From Pithys albifrons albifrons (lineage: Eukaryota > Chordata > Aves > Passeriformes > Thamnophilidae): 64,000 nt of DNA. Positions 37,148-51,500 of the stretch are shown here, one piece after another; position 1 is the stretch's first letter; the number at the start of each line of letters is the position of its first letter. The notes under the pieces are model-generated. The model saw only the letters and a list, made by a program, of their open reading frames with translations. It did not search any database and was not told the origin of the DNA. Position numbers and translations under genes: made by a program. The stretch lies in the NCBI RefSeq assembly GCF_047495875.1, contig NC_092497.1:79267749-79331748 (forward strand), read 5' to 3'.

Positions 37148-37707
37148 AGAATCATAGAATCATAGAATCGATTGGGTTGGAAAAGACCTCCAAGATCATC
37201 GAGTCCAACCCTTGGTCCAACTCTAGTTCATTATAGACAGTGATGAGGTCACCTCTGAGCCTCCTCTTCTCCAGGCTAAACACCCCCAGCTCCCTCAGCC
37301 TCTCCCCATAGGACTTGTGCTCCAGTCCCTTCACCAGCCTTGTTGCTCTTCTCTGGACTCGCTCCAGCACCTCAATATCCTTTCTGAACTGAGGGGCCCA
37401 GAACTGAACACAGTACTCAAGGTGTGGCCTCACCAACGCAGAGTACAGGGGAAGGATCACTTCCCTGGTCCTGCTGGTCACGCTATTTTTGATAAAGGCC
37501 AGGATCCCATTGGCCTTCTTGGCCACCTGGGCACACTGTTGGCTCATGTTAAGCTTCCTGTCAATTAGTACCCCCGGGTCCCTCTGCCTGGCTGCTCTCC
37601 AGCCACTCTGTGCCCAGCCTGGAGCGCTGCAGGGGGTTGTTGTGGCCAAAGTGCAGGACCCGGCACTTGGCCTTGTTGAACTTCATCCCATTGGAATCAG
37701 CCCATCT
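37148..37707 (-). mobile_element. CR1 LINE, young-looking, with internal deletion
   Basis: This is a reverse-strand CR1 with an almost intact 3' repeat (AATCATAGAATCATAGAATC). The reverse frame at 37649-37152 encodes a long uninterrupted piece of the ORF2 C-terminal region: [18 protein letters not shown], then [20 protein letters not shown] and [14 protein letters not shown]. Immediately after this the frame jumps to the 3' non-coding tail. The segment that normally encodes the NGLKL...HWNRLP part is missing, about 250-300 bases judged from the copies at 16845 and 28856. The RT core is absent because of 5' truncation. The low number of lesions suggests this is the youngest CR1 here. Confidence 0.96.
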
Positions 37708-40700
37708 CTTTTAAATTTGTGGTTAACATGTTTCTCTATGCTTATTCTCTAAACATAATGCCAAGAGATGCATTTCACTGTCAGACACGTTAATACACAT
37801 TCTGAACACATGTGGTCAGGGATGCAGTGCAGAAAAAAGCAAACAAAGGCCATAAGTATAAACAATGTCAAGTTAACATACCAGGGAAATAGGGACAATG
37901 ATGGAGATACTGTGTTTGTCATTGAGGTTTATACTGTGAGAATTTAGACAAATGTTCTTGCCTCTGTCTTTTATAGCAGTGTATAATTAATCCCTGAAGA
38001 AAAAAGCTGCAAACCTCAAGTATAGATGTAATGTAACATTGTACAAAGCACTTGAAGGGAAAAGTTCCCACTATAACATTTTCATGCAGGCTATTAGTGA
38101 GATCTCCTCCACATTGTCTTCTTTGAGATTATGTGTAAAACTTTTGTGTGTCACATCCTACAGCCCTGGAGAGATATATTTATGCATTTCCCTCAGTCAG
38201 CCTCATACACGGAGGTGAAGGTGACAGTGACTTATATTAGGCATGTGGATACTCTTCTGCATTCTCTTGGGCTGCTTGTTTATTTGTAAGAGAAGACACT
38301 GTTTAGGGTGACAAAGGCTATGCACAAAATAATCAGGAGGGGTCACTCACAGTGTAGAGCTGCAGAGTGTGGGGCAATGTCTGAACCTTTTCAGATTACC
38401 AATACAAACATTTGTAGGAACAAATTGTAACACAGATCACAGAAAAAAAAAGTGTGTTAAAACAACTGAAAAAAAGAGTCCTTATGTCTGTACTTTGATA
38501 TACCAAACGATTTGTTTCAGAAACAGCACTTGTGAGCTAGAAAGTCTCAAGGGACTTGAAAAAGAGGAATTCATTGACATTTAAACATGACTGGTCGGCA
38601 AAATAATTTAACTGAGTGCTCTTCTTCACTCTCATCTGCTTCTGCAGAGACATAATTGAGCCCTAAAGCTGTTGTCCATTTGGCATCTTTAACAAGAAAT
38701 TAACTCTCATTTTATTTGTGTCAGTACCATGCATGACCTCTCCTTGAAATGGGCAGCTCTTGAAAAACAGGGCATTATATCCTCATTTTGATTTTGACTG
38801 GAAAAAGGATTTTTTTAAACACCAGCTAGTAAGATTTAATTTATATTTGTTTGAATGACAATGCCAGTAACAGATTAAGACACATCTACTATGACAGTGT
38901 GGTACACCACAAGGAATTATATGGGGTTCACCTGAATCTATAACATACTTCAAGAAGAAAACATACTGGCACCCATGTTCAGTTTTACAAAGTGAACCTT
39001 GTACAGATTGAATATACCAGCTCTTTTCATTGGATGTGTTGTTTTTTCTAATCACAAAGTCCTTTTAGATCAAAGAACCAAAATGACTGAGCAGTGCCAA
39101 TAGACATTTGCAGTATGAGTCAAACCTCAACAAAACAATGAGACTCCTAAGTATGCACAAAGATAATCTCTTCTTGATTAACTCCACTGAAGGGAGATTT
39201 TTCTAGTTCCCTAAAGAAGTTTGACAACAGGAAGAATCATAAGAATATATTTAAAGTATGAGCATAATTTCCATATACAATTTTACCTGTCAATTTTAAC
39301 CCTAACATCTGATTTTTGTTGTTGTTTTCTTTTGCTTACCTTGACCATGAACTTACCTGGCACAAAGAACCTGCATTTAAACATCTCCAGCCTTTTAAAG
39401 CTTTTTCTTCTGCTCTTGAACCCTGAATTTACCAGTTTTACTCACCTTACTTATGCTGTTATGGCTATAATCTAGCTAAGGTGGTTCAATCAATATAGAA
39501 ACACTAGATTTCATCATTCCTCTAGCATACAAATGCATGAACAGGAGATAAACTGTGAAATTCCTGGAGGAAATAATAAAGTTAAGGAAATCTGTGATTT
39601 ATATTTATAGAACTGGAAAAAATAATTAATGTGTTTACATTCTCTTCTAAATTTCTTGAAATTTAATCTCTGCTTCTGGGAAATGATGCTGATTTCACAG
39701 GGTTGGGCAAAGGGCAAGATAATTTTAGGATACAAAAATTACAAACTCCAACTCTTTTTGTGTTACCTGCCTGGCTGTTTTGTGGCCCCCCACCTTTAGG
39801 CACACAGACACTCCCACCCACTTGATTTAAAAAAAATTTATTATTACCTACCCAAAAGTATAATAGTTCAATTTTGCCTCCAGAAAAATAAGATAAATCA
39901 AAATAAGGAGGATTTAATTTAAAAGCAAATAATTCTTTCTATTTCAACATGAAAGAAGGAAAAAACCCTACATATTTATCTTAGAAATTCACTGCTACTT
40001 TTTGTTTATTTAAAAAGAAATTTTAAAACAGTGATTAGTAGTTCAAACCTTCAACAATCTTGTTTTACATGAAAGGAAATACTTTGACAATACGATTTTT
40101 TTACTAATAAACCTTAGTAAAAATCAAAATTAAATTAAATTACACAATAGTAGGAAAATATTAGGCTTTGATTCAAGTAGTGTATCAAGGACCTTGAACT
40201 TCTTAGTAATGATTGGTACCTACACGAACTCATTTTGCACTTAGTATTCTTGTGGTAACCGTAGACTCCTCAGGGCTCACTGCAGCAACTGCATATTTAT
40301 CCTAATTTTTAATTAAATATTAAAAATAGGCAGATGTTGTAGAGAGTGAAAAAGGAAATCTTAGAGTTAGAAATTATTATTTATCTATCATATGTGCTGC
40401 CAAAATTTTCATCTCAAGAGGTGAAATGGTGAAACAGCAATTCACACAAGATAAATGTGATAGACTGCACTGCATTACTTCCAGTGGGATTATTCAAGGC
40501 ATGTAAAAGTTTAAGCCATGCTTAAGGCCCTAGATTTCAGCCACAAATCCTGCTCATTTGCCTTAGAATGGGTGAAACTGTTCATCTAAATGACCTAGAT
40601 GTGCTGTAATCACTGGAAAGCTTTCAATGACAATGTGTTCAAATACCAACTACTAATTACTATTTGCAATCATTAAACGAAATCAAAGTTGATAGAAATG

Positions 40701-41328
40701 ACCACTACTTCAACTTGCAAGTCTTATTGTCCTTAAATTGTCCCAGGATGTTAAAGATGGCATTTGTTTCAAAGTCCTTTGTATGTGTGTATGCAGAAGA
40801 TAAGGTGGGAAGAGATAGCATCAGTTTGGGGAGTAAACCGTCAGGAGAGCAAGGAATTGCCCTGAGAGATTAGTCCAGTAGAGCAAAGATATTCCTTGCT
40901 CATTATGTGTCTTAAATTGGTGCTCTTTCGCCACCGAACTCCAACAACAAAACCTGTAAAACAGCAGGACTGTTACACAGGCTCAGCCTCTGATCAAGTT
41001 TCCAGACTGCAGCAAAAAAAAAAGTATTTTTTACATATTTTATAAAAACCAATTTTCTGTACGTAAAACCATGTGCCTTTTTCCTGGTATGTCAATCTAC
41101 TGTTAATCTAGACTCCTGGTACCACACAGTCGCATAACAAACCTGTTCTTCACTTAATAAAAATTCAGTGACTGGTCTGTGAATGCAGAACAGTCTTTGG
41201 AAAAGGCGTACAAGAAAAAGAAAAAGCAGTATCAAGAATTAGAAAGCAATCAAAGTTAAGATGAAAGGATCAGGTCTAACTCAGCTGTTTGAAGAAAGTT
41301 TTGTGTTGACCTTCACCAGTTATTTCAG
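37708..41328. other. Background DNA, very AT-rich from about 39.8 to 40.4 kb
   Basis: No gene is supported. The reverse frame at 38783-39055 and the forward frame at 39221-39475 are C- and L-rich without a domain. The 39.8-40.4 kb part has long A/T runs. Confidence 0.4.
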
Positions 41329-41403
41329 AAAGACGGAGATTTGGCATTACTGCAGACGATGCATGAAAGGGGTAATCTTTGAGGGATGCAAATACCCAGG
41401 AAG
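41329..41403 (+). other. Candidate Cys-containing mini-exon
   Basis: This 75-base segment lies between an acceptor (CACCAGTTATTTCAG) and a consensus donor (AAG|GTAAGT). In the only frame open throughout it reads KTEIWHYCRRCMKGVIFEGC and then KYPG, phase 2 at both ends. The spacing C-x2-C-x9-C resembles half of a zinc-binding site, but no partner exon is visible. It may be chance. Confidence 0.22.
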
Positions 41404-44400
41404 GTAAGTTTTCATTGTGATTGTTTCCATGCAAACTTGCCCCAGCTTAGGGACATTTGTTCAGCTAAAGCAATGCAAATTCTGGCACATAATGTCATTT
41501 TGGTTTAGATTAGGTCACAATAGACTATATTGAAAATTCCTCTTCACATCTGTGAGAACAGTTGTGTTTAGAGCATAATATTCTCAAGCAAAAATAAACC
41601 AATCTTTAAAATATTGCATCTAACATAAAAGATGTAATCTAAACAAAAAAGCCATATAACAAAATAGAAATTTCTAAAAATAGAATAGAGTATAAAATAT
41701 TACCTTTAAAATCAATTCATAATTTATTCTAGAGATTACAGTATGTTGATCAGCTAGTTCTATGTTTATGCCATCAACCAGACCTGAGTCATATCAATTA
41801 TACTACATTTTAAGACAAGAGAAAAGGAAAGAAGGAAAAAAAGAAAAAGAGGCTTTCACATGGAAGATTCAATTTACTTTGGGCTCTGTTGCCACCAGAG
41901 ACCAATTTAGAGAGGGTCCTGTGATAAATCCACCATGCAATGGCATGGCAAATTGCTGGGTTAATGAGGAGAGTTCAAGTAGGGAAATGAGAGGCGAGAG
42001 TAGACAGGTCTTGATCATCTGCAAATGACTTGCTGCAGGGAGTATGATGTTAAAACTCAGAGAGTGAAATATACCATTTTTTTTCTTGGATGATAAGCAA
42101 AAGATTGAATTCAGTTTTATTTCTATATTTCACCAAAGCTGCCCTGTCAAACGAATTCTTTTTATGTGTACCTAGCAGTGTAAAGTTACAGTAGAGAAAT
42201 TTCATGTGCAAAGGAGTGAAATACAGGCAGACCAGAGAGAAAATATGTGAAGATTTTTAGATAAGAAAATACTGTTCTAAAACAATAAAACTGCAGTTTT
42301 TCAAATGTTTGATACTGCTTATAGAAAAAAAAATCTGACAATTTTCTTCAGTAAATTCTTGTATATTGAACCTTAACAATTCTTTGTCTCACAGTTACTT
42401 AAAAATGGGGGAGCGAATTGCTTTTCTCCTAATATTTGTGTTGTCCATAGACAATGGCTTACTCCCCTTCCCCATACATGTTTCAAAACTATAGTTTTAA
42501 ATACATTTCACTAAATTCGTGCCATAATTTCACAAGTTTTTTGTATCTTTGCATTGCAGAATTCTTTTAAGTACACCAATATCTTTACAAATGCACCAGT
42601 TTGAAACTAATAAGACTTAACTTTTAGTTCTTCATTTGTTTGGTGAGGGACTGTTGTTTGTTTATTTGTTTTATTCTTGTTGGCTTTGTTACTATTTTCA
42701 ATGTGTAGTAGTTCCAGCAAGCAAAGAAAACATTAAAGACCGTTCCATCCCCTGCTGTAATTAACTAACAATAAATTAACTACTAACTTATAGCCCCAAT
42801 AGTATGTATGTGGTTATTCTTCTGAGTGACATTACCCTCATGTTTGTAGGGTTAGAATTTTCAGCAATGTTGCTCTCTTTGGCTTCTTCAGAGATCTACG
42901 TTCCCTTACATGACAAAGGATGCAGGACTTCCACATGGATTTTCAGCATGAGCAAAACCTGTTTATGGCATCTATCTCATGCCTGTTTGGGAGTCACAGT
43001 GTGTGTCTTGATTCCTTGTTACTCTTCAAGCAAATAAAAAAAAAATTAAGAATTTAGACATTCCAATATCTTTTATTTTACCATTCCATCTCCTGAACCT
43101 ATTTTGTAATGCTGGATTAAACCATGAAGCAGAAAGAAAAACAGCTAACATAAGATATAAAACACACATGAGCTTCGGTATATATCACTTTCTAAAATGA
43201 AACGTTTGATGCTCATTACCTTAATAAGGAATAATTTTGTGCTGTCAGTCGAGTAGTGTCATATGTTAATCTTGAGATTTTGTTGTTCCCAAAAAGGTCA
43301 CTGACCTTTTTTTAATTTATACTTTTAAAAGCTGCAAAGGGGAAAACTAATAATTCCCTGAACTAGGAAAATCAAAGCATGTCTTTAAATGCACTTAAAG
43401 AAATTAATAATCTCAGTTCCAAGAGAAAAAGCAGGAACCTTTCTGACATCTTACCTATGATTGGGTTAATACATGGTAAATTGTTCATCACATGAATATA
43501 TAAGTTGGTTTTTCATGTCCACTGTGAAGGTGTCTCTAGAGGGGTAAAAGGTCATGAAGGTAATGATAGAATGGTGTTAGTACATACTGATAGTTAAATT
43601 AGCCGAAGCCAGACAAACAAAAGCCCTACATATTAATGAAAATATGCAGACCCCGTGCAAAGGACCTTGACACCACAGTGCAGTTCTCTTAGCAAATAGC
43701 AGGGAGTCCTTGAATTTGTGAAGCCTGATAAGCATGCAGCCATCGGCAACACAGATAGCAAGGCCTTTCATGAACCGTAGGGCACTCTTCCACACTCCAG
43801 TTGTCATAAAAAATGCCAGCTAAAATAACCACTTGAATTACTTGGAATATATTGGTCCTGTGGGAAAAATAGGAAATGACATATCGTGATTTCACTGCTT
43901 TTGAAAATTGGTGCAGAAAGTTAGAAAGGGCTGCTGATTTTTTTTCAAAAGAAGAAGCAAATCTAGAGGAGAAGTTCAGAAGCTTGTGCCAAATCCTCTC
44001 AATTTCACAGGTGATGAACCAGCTTCATGTCATATGGCCAGGTGAACACTAGGTAGTACCTGACCAGAAAACACTTCTCGCCTTGTGGTCCCAATTTTGA
44101 GATGTGAGGGCAGCTTCAGACTCAAGAAGCTGGTGTGCAAAGGGCAACTGGCTGTGTTTCATACACAGGGACCAAGATTCTCAACATCAGAACCCCCCTG
44201 GGCAGTGCTTAATGCCTTTGGACATGTGCCAGCAGCATTGGTTATTGCCACCTATAAATTATCTTCTCACTTAGGGAAAAGGGAATTTCTAAAATTCTAA
44301 ATTTTAATTTTATGTTTCCAGACAAAAAAAGAAAATGGCAGTAATAGACATATCTCCCTTAGCCTGCTTTTGGTGCTATCACCAGAGCTAAGCACTTTAT

Positions 44401-45340
44401 TTGCCATGGGACTGTGAAAGGATATATGCTGAAAGCCATTGCTCTGCTTCAGAGAGAGCTATTTCCTTTTATCTTTCCTCATTTCCTCCATCTCCCATGG
44501 AGAGTATAAAGAAGTGATACTTTTATACTCCAGGTAAGATGTGTGTTTCCAGCTTCAGCTTCTGACTTACATGCAGTGCATGTCTCCTAGATACATATGA
44601 CATTTGTTTCTCTTCACTATCTGGAAGCATCTTCCAAAACATCTCTGAAAACACACATGAGTAAAAAGAGTTTTCTTCTTGGAGTCACTTTTCTATTTGC
44701 TCCCTTTCATTAAGAATCCAGACCCATCTAGTCCAGAATGAATCTAATTAAGAGTTGCAGTTGTTTGTTCAGACACTAGGGTTTGCATATCTTTTCCAGA
44801 CTTGGGAACCAGAAAACTGGATCAAAGAAAGTAATTCCTCCTATGTTTTTAAAGAACATATGAAAGGTCAAGTCCTTGAATGACTGCCTCTACAAACTTC
44901 AATCTCTGATTAAGCACAGGAACAACAAAAGCCTGAAGGCAATTTTATCTGCTAATGAAAGATTAATTAAAAGTTATGAAAATGCTGCTAATTTAGTCTT
45001 TGACCTTTTGAATGCGCTAACAAGTCAGAATAACTGTGTAGAATCTTTGCAATAGACAACCAAAACAAATTGTAAAAGCATTAAGCTTAAATTGGCAGGC
45101 AATCAGTCTGCAGCTAAAGTGGGTGCCATATTTGCTCAGCAAATTTTCTGCAAGAACTTCTTATTTCTGGCTGTAGCCTTTGAGCAGGAACTGCTGCCAA
45201 AACGGAGGAACCTATTTCCTGGGGACTTTTCACACGTGTGCAAAGTATCGTACTGGTAGACATTAGGAACAAGATAAATGTATGAGGTGAGGCCAAGTGT
45301 GGACTGGATTTTTTTTTCTCAATTATAGTAACAAGCTTAC
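41404..45340. other. Background DNA
   Basis: No gene or repeat family is recognised. The GA-rich tract at 41815-41850 explains the K- and E-rich frame at 41762-42028. Two overlapping reverse frames at 43577-43895 lack a domain. Confidence 0.4.
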
Positions 45341-45517
45341 TTGCAAGAGATGTAGTTTCACTTCCTAGGTTATTATCATAATCATCATTATAATTGTTAC
45401 TGCTGTTGTTTCCTAACTCTGCAGATTCACTGGCATGGTGAGGCATAGGGAGTGGACCAAGGACATCTGCCTGCTCTGTCAGTGTGTCCATGGGGTCCTT
45501 ACTATTTTCCTCATGGT
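45341..45517 (-). other. Candidate reverse-strand exon, Asn/Asp-rich, unrecognised
   Basis: On the reverse strand a 177-base segment lies between a modest acceptor (GGTATCTCTAAG) and a good donor (GCAA|GTAAGC). It is open and phase 1 at both ends. The product contains EENSKDPMDTLTEQADVLGP, then LPMPHHASESAELG and an N/D-rich run (NNSSNNYNDDYDNN) before LGSETTSLA. The acidic, low-hydrophobicity composition is unusual for noise. The N/D run comes from a small AAT/ATC-type low-complexity stretch. No partner exon was found, and a remnant or chance remains possible. Confidence 0.28.
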
Positions 45518-48500
45518 CTTAGAGATACCAGTGGTGAGAGACACAGTACACTGTGTATAATGGAAGTCCTGAAATCAGCACCCAGCTGTGCATTCTTGGT
45601 TTTCATGACTAAGTATCTCTGAGTCAATTCGCCTGCCTTAAACAATGACATACTGTTTGTGGAGATCCTTTTCAGCTGCATGGAAGTGTTAAGTGGATTT
45701 AAATTCCTCCCGTCCCCCTACTGCACCTGCCCATAACCAGGTGCCCCTGACACTGACCACCAGTACCACAGAAAATTATAATTGCTACAAAAATGGCACT
45801 TACCTCTCCCCACAGAAAAGAGAGTGGATGTGGCTTGAGGCAAATTAGAGGGGGGCAGATGGAGTTTAGGGATGTTGGGTGTGAGTGGCAGAAAGCTTCC
45901 TGGAGGTGTGAGTTCAGGCTCTGCTAGCCAGCACCAGTTCCATTAAAGACCAACCTGTAACTCCTTATCTTAGGTTTTACCATCTGCCAAATCTCCTCTA
46001 CAATGGGAACAATGGCATTTGACCCATCTTAGTAGTGGAGAGATTCTTGAAAAACAGCTTCAGCCTCTCCTGCCCTACAGTGACCCCCCCTTAGATTCAC
46101 ATTTGAGGCACATTCAGGGCACAAATTATGTAGTTTTTTTATATATTGTGGCAGCTTCAAAAGTAGAGGTTTTGAGGATTTTTAGTAGGTTGCTTTCACA
46201 TTAAGTTCACTGTGAAGCTTGAAAGGTTTGCATAAATAGTATTAAAATTTTGTGGCTTTGCCCAAACTTGAAAACTACACTTTGATTGAATGCAGGTGAA
46301 GAACATTCAATTTTCCTACTTTCAGTAGTGAATAGTTCTAATTTATCTGCCCTACCAGAAATTTAAGAATAAGATCTGATGACGATGTGTGTATGTGTTC
46401 ATACATACACATATACATATGAAAAAAGATACTTACACACAGAGATACATGAGTACAAAGTCAATTTATATTTAATTTAGCACGTAGTGTATATATACAC
46501 ACAATATGCTAAAATGCAAAAACACTGATTTTTTATATCCAAACAAAATGATGTTGAAAAAATCTGAGTCCTGAGCAACTATGTTGAACTTCTTTCAGAA
46601 GCTCTTAAATTAAATAAAAGTCCTCTAAATGCATGGACTTATGTATATGTGTGACAAAGAGGGCTCTTCTTAGTTAAACATTTACCATGTTAAGCTATTA
46701 ATGCAAGAATTAAGCAAACAAAAACCCCTCAGCTTTTTGATTACTAAATTTGCTCATTTACTTATTGGTTTTACCAGGTTAATTGGATTTTGTTAATCCC
46801 TCTAGAATTAATTTTTTCTATCCGTGTTCCCTTGAGAACGTTTTTATCTTAGGATCTATTCACAGTTACACTTTAATTTCAGCTAAGCTAGAAAATTTTT
46901 ATGAAAAATATTAACACCTTGTAATAAAGATGTCTTTATTCTCAATGTGCAACCTTAGCCTTTTCAGTTCAGGTAAGTAAATAACAGATCAAATTGTTTA
47001 CTTTCTACTTTAAAGATTTTCATTTGAAACTAAAAATGGAGCAGGAAGAATCACAAAATTCAATCTCATTTCCACTCTTCATATGTTTTTTTTTTTTCCC
47101 TCTAGGGAAGATTTTGGGACTATTGTAGAGCAGATTTATACCTATTCCCATCATAACAGGGCTACCACATCATTGAAGCCAAATGCTAAAATACGTGTTC
47201 AATGAGAAGTTTATTATCATTTATTTATTAAGTCTAATGTCTTTAAATCTAGCATCAATTGACTTAAGACCCAATTCATCAGTCTTGGAAAGCTGGTTGT
47301 GATACACAGATCACTGCAGTAGGATTCGTTGTATTAATATTTGTATACAGCACATACAACACCTTTGGGTCCTGGTTGTTTCATTAATTCTCAACATATT
47401 TAGTTACAGATTTCTTTACTACCAAGAACTTTTTTTGGTTTTTTTTTTTAATTTGTTTTGGAAACCAAGGGGTCTTTGCCAATCCTAGCACAGGAAGTTC
47501 AAGGTCTTCTATATGGTACCATATCTCACAATACTACACACAACAGAGCTCCATGGTCTCCAGTGTCACAGTCAATGAGGTGGATGTATGAAAAACAACA
47601 TATAGTCATACCCAGGTAGGATTCCTGCACAAGCAATAGTTTCTCTTTCCTAAGTCTTCCCTACACTGGGAATTTTAGTCACGTAACTGCTCTTGTACAG
47701 ACCACCAGTAACACATATTTAGTCTACAGCAGGGTAAATGGATTCAGGTGCAGTTCTATCCAGCACTGCAGTAGTCATTTTATTCTAAGGTAGACTGAAG
47801 AAATCTTGCTTAAAACATATTTAATCATAAATAATGTCTTAGCCAATATTGTCTGGTTCCCCACGGGGCTTAGGAGTTTTTGTTTTTTCCTCCAATAGGG
47901 CAACTGATCAAAATACTTCCATTCTTTCAAGAAAAGACAAAGAAGTCATCAAGAGTTCAGAAATTGATTCCTCTCTCTCCAACCCAGGCTAATCTGGGAC
48001 AAAAAAGTTCTTTGTTTATGTGGGACAATCACTATTTACTAGCTTTTCAGAAGCAATGTACACAAGTGCAGTCTGACAACAATGTCTGGCTCTATGCTTC
48101 CTATCCCCAGCCACACAAACATGTAGCAATACCCCTAGTCTTACTGATCTAATAACTGGTTTACATTGCTTCAGGCTAAAATAACCCCAGCACTCCATAA
48201 GACATCCCATGAAATTCTAGCAGGCCATTCACACCTTGCCTTGTTATAAGACAGCAAACCCTGACATATATTTAAGATAACAGAAGAAATTTGCATTAAT
48301 CCTTTTTAGCCCTTTTTTTTTTCTTTCTTTCCAGTATGGTTCAAGTATTTAAGGAGTTATATTTAATGTATACTTTTTCTTATCTATGTACAAATAAATG
48401 AAAATGAGAAAGGAACTAGAACACCAATTCTCCACTGTGTTCATTACATGTAAATGTGGGAAGAGCAGTTTAATGGAGGCAATTTCTGATATTTCTCTCA

Positions 48501-51500
48501 TCACCAAAGGTCAATCAGAGTTACCAGAAAGTAAAAATGCTACTTAACTTAGTCACAGTTAAATTAGAATAAACACATTATCACACTATACACAGTATCC
48601 CATCATGGAAGTCATCATTAGTTTTTATCAGACAACACAAAAGGATGGGACAGGACTGCATAAGATTAGGGAAGTATCAATCAAAGAGCAATAACGCAAT
48701 TCAGCCTTTCTCATGAAATCTATTACTTACAACTTGTAGCCCTTAACATTTCAATTACCAAGATGAGTTTTCTTATTCTTTCAAAACACATCTATTTTTC
48801 TATTCATTATTTTAATTATTAGTTATATTGAAATATGGTGAAATTTTTCTATTTCTAGTGTTAATTTTTTCTCTCTGAGCTCCTTTATGGAACTGTGAGA
48901 AAATGCAGATTTCACTACAACAGTCATAATGAAAGGCTTGTCTCCTCAGCTGAAAACCTATCCTCCTTTTCTCTCTTGGAAGCACTGAGCTCATTTTGCC
49001 TGTGCAACTTCTCATTCTCCTGCACAAGGTTAGACAAATAACAGGCTCAGATCTGGGTTTGGACCACAGATACATTTGTGTGTGTCTTGCCAATGACCCA
49101 GACCTATGTGGCCCCTGCATTCTCTAGCAGGTAATGTAACCATAATATTCACCCACAAAGGTATCCTGAAGCTCCTGGTTTGCTCATTGAGCCTGGAACA
49201 GACAGACCACTAAATTATCTTGGTAAATTAGAGCCTTTGTAAGACACCAAATAGCTCAGAGCATTGTCTGCTGAGACACATCAGAGGCACAGCCTCTGGT
49301 TAGGAAGGCAGTGCTGGCAGCTGTACACAAGAGCTGTGTGCTTCTGGTGTGCACAGGGAGTTTACATCTCGTGGACAAACATAGGAATGTCTGCCAGGAA
49401 GCCATGAAAAACCTCAATAGGGACAAAATTTTTCTGTCTGACTTAGGCTCTTCTCCCAGTGTTTTGAAAGCATGGATTTGTGAGAGAATATACACTGGAT
49501 CTCTGACCAAAAAAAGCTATTGAGATAACATCTCTTTTATCTGACACACCAGGAACAGCAGAAATTTCAAAAATATTGTCACCACAGGACAAAATCTGTG
49601 ATGCTTTCTTCTGTGAAAAGGGGTCATGAACTCACAGGTCTCTGGTTTCTTGATGTCCTTTGTGAACCTTTAAAACAACCACAAAAGTTATTTGACAAGT
49701 CACCCTTATGAGTGAGGTCTCCTATCCAATTTTTATTGTGCAGTTAACAGCTGACAAGGGTTGCAGCCATCACATTTCAAGCCCCCATCTTTTGAAATGC
49801 CCATCTATGAAGAGGGAAGTTAATTCCCTGTGCCAGGATATACTTACCCTTTGTCTTTCCCTTTGTGTATCTACATGTCTGGTTTAAGACTTGCATACTG
49901 TTGCAGTGAAGGTCAAGCAGGATGTTATGATTGGTCTAAAAACCACAGCCCAGCATCACAAAATTTACTTCTTCAACACTCCATGTCCTTCAGTAGGACT
50001 TTTCATGTTCTTCAGCAAGAATTCTGAAAAATATACACTTGCAAGTTTAGACCCCAATAAATGGTACTGTCAGTATTATTTATGCCATATCTTCACTGTT
50101 GGACACTGCGATAGCCAGAATGAACAGATGCTTGGTAAATTATTCAGTGGCATATGGCTGACCTTGCCTTCTCATAGAAGGTTTTTGAAACACTGCTTAT
50201 ATTTCTTTTTTATGTAATTACAAAAAACTATTTCATGTTTGCTCATGCTTGCTGAGAATAGGGAGGGCAATAAATCTGGATTACAGAGGAACATGAATAC
50301 AGCTTATAAGAACAGTGTGATTTAAAGGAAATGGCTTATCATTTGACTTGAAATTACATTATTGTAACATTTTAGAGGCTTGAGTGAGCAATCACAGAAG
50401 AAATGTTTCTGTAGCAGTACAGAAACACAAATTCTTTCAGAAAGCTAAAACAAAAACCAAAACAATGTTCCTGAAAATCTTGCCATCAAACTATTGCATA
50501 TGTTTTAAATCACCTCATAAAATCTATTTCTTATGTTTGAAATGAGTCCCATGGATCACTTTACATAATATATCAGCTGTGACTGGATGAGAACTATTTC
50601 AGCTTTAAACATGGGCAAGACAGTGAACAGAAATTACAAAATATAGTACAAAAATCTATTCAGAGAAATAGTAATAACCTATGTCACTGGTATGCAGTTT
50701 TTTGACATACATCTTTGTCTTCATAGACATAAGACAAAATGGATTACTTCTCAATCACAGAAATGCCACTATTTTTATACCAATTATCTTTGATTTCCAG
50801 TCTTTATAATTAAGACATTCACCAATTTTCTGTTCTTCTGTCAAGCTTTGGTCATTTTATCAAGGAGTAGATACAGATTTTGTGACTTAGATCCCTAGTT
50901 ACAAGAGAATAATTCACAAATTGAAATTAATAACAACAATATTTCATATATAAAGGGCTAAAATTATTCACACAAACTGGATCTTCTCTTAAAAGAATTA
51001 GCAACACAGTTGGACACTTTTTCATAGTCTTATTATTTCTGTCAAAAATTAGGGCATCCTGAGCTGGTGATGAGTGACTATGAAATGTAAACGTTGCCAG
51101 CTGGAGTGACGTCAAAGAGCTCTTTCCCTGCCTGTAAATTGTCCCTAGAAATGTACTGTCATAAACCACAATGCTACAAGCATATGTTGGCATTTCTGTG
51201 GTCAAGACATTATATAACCACATATTGGTTTTCAACACCTGCACTATTAACAAGCATTTGAGTCCTTGCCGGCTCAGTCCCTGAGGACAGCAATGCAGTC
51301 TTATGACCTGTTAACCATGAGGATTCATTTCTGTTGTCATGTTTTACTATAATTAAAACTGCCTGTTCAGTCATTTATAGTAAGCCTGAAAACCCAACTC
51401 TAAACAGAGAAGGGAATGTAGACTTTCCAAGACACTCATGGGCTACTCAGGATATATAAATAAAACACTCCCTTCACTTTTTCCACTTTCATAGTTTTGT

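Noticed and set aside
37317..37752. Forward frames over the 37-kb CR1
   Set aside because: Antisense shadows of the CR1 ORF2 C-terminal frame.
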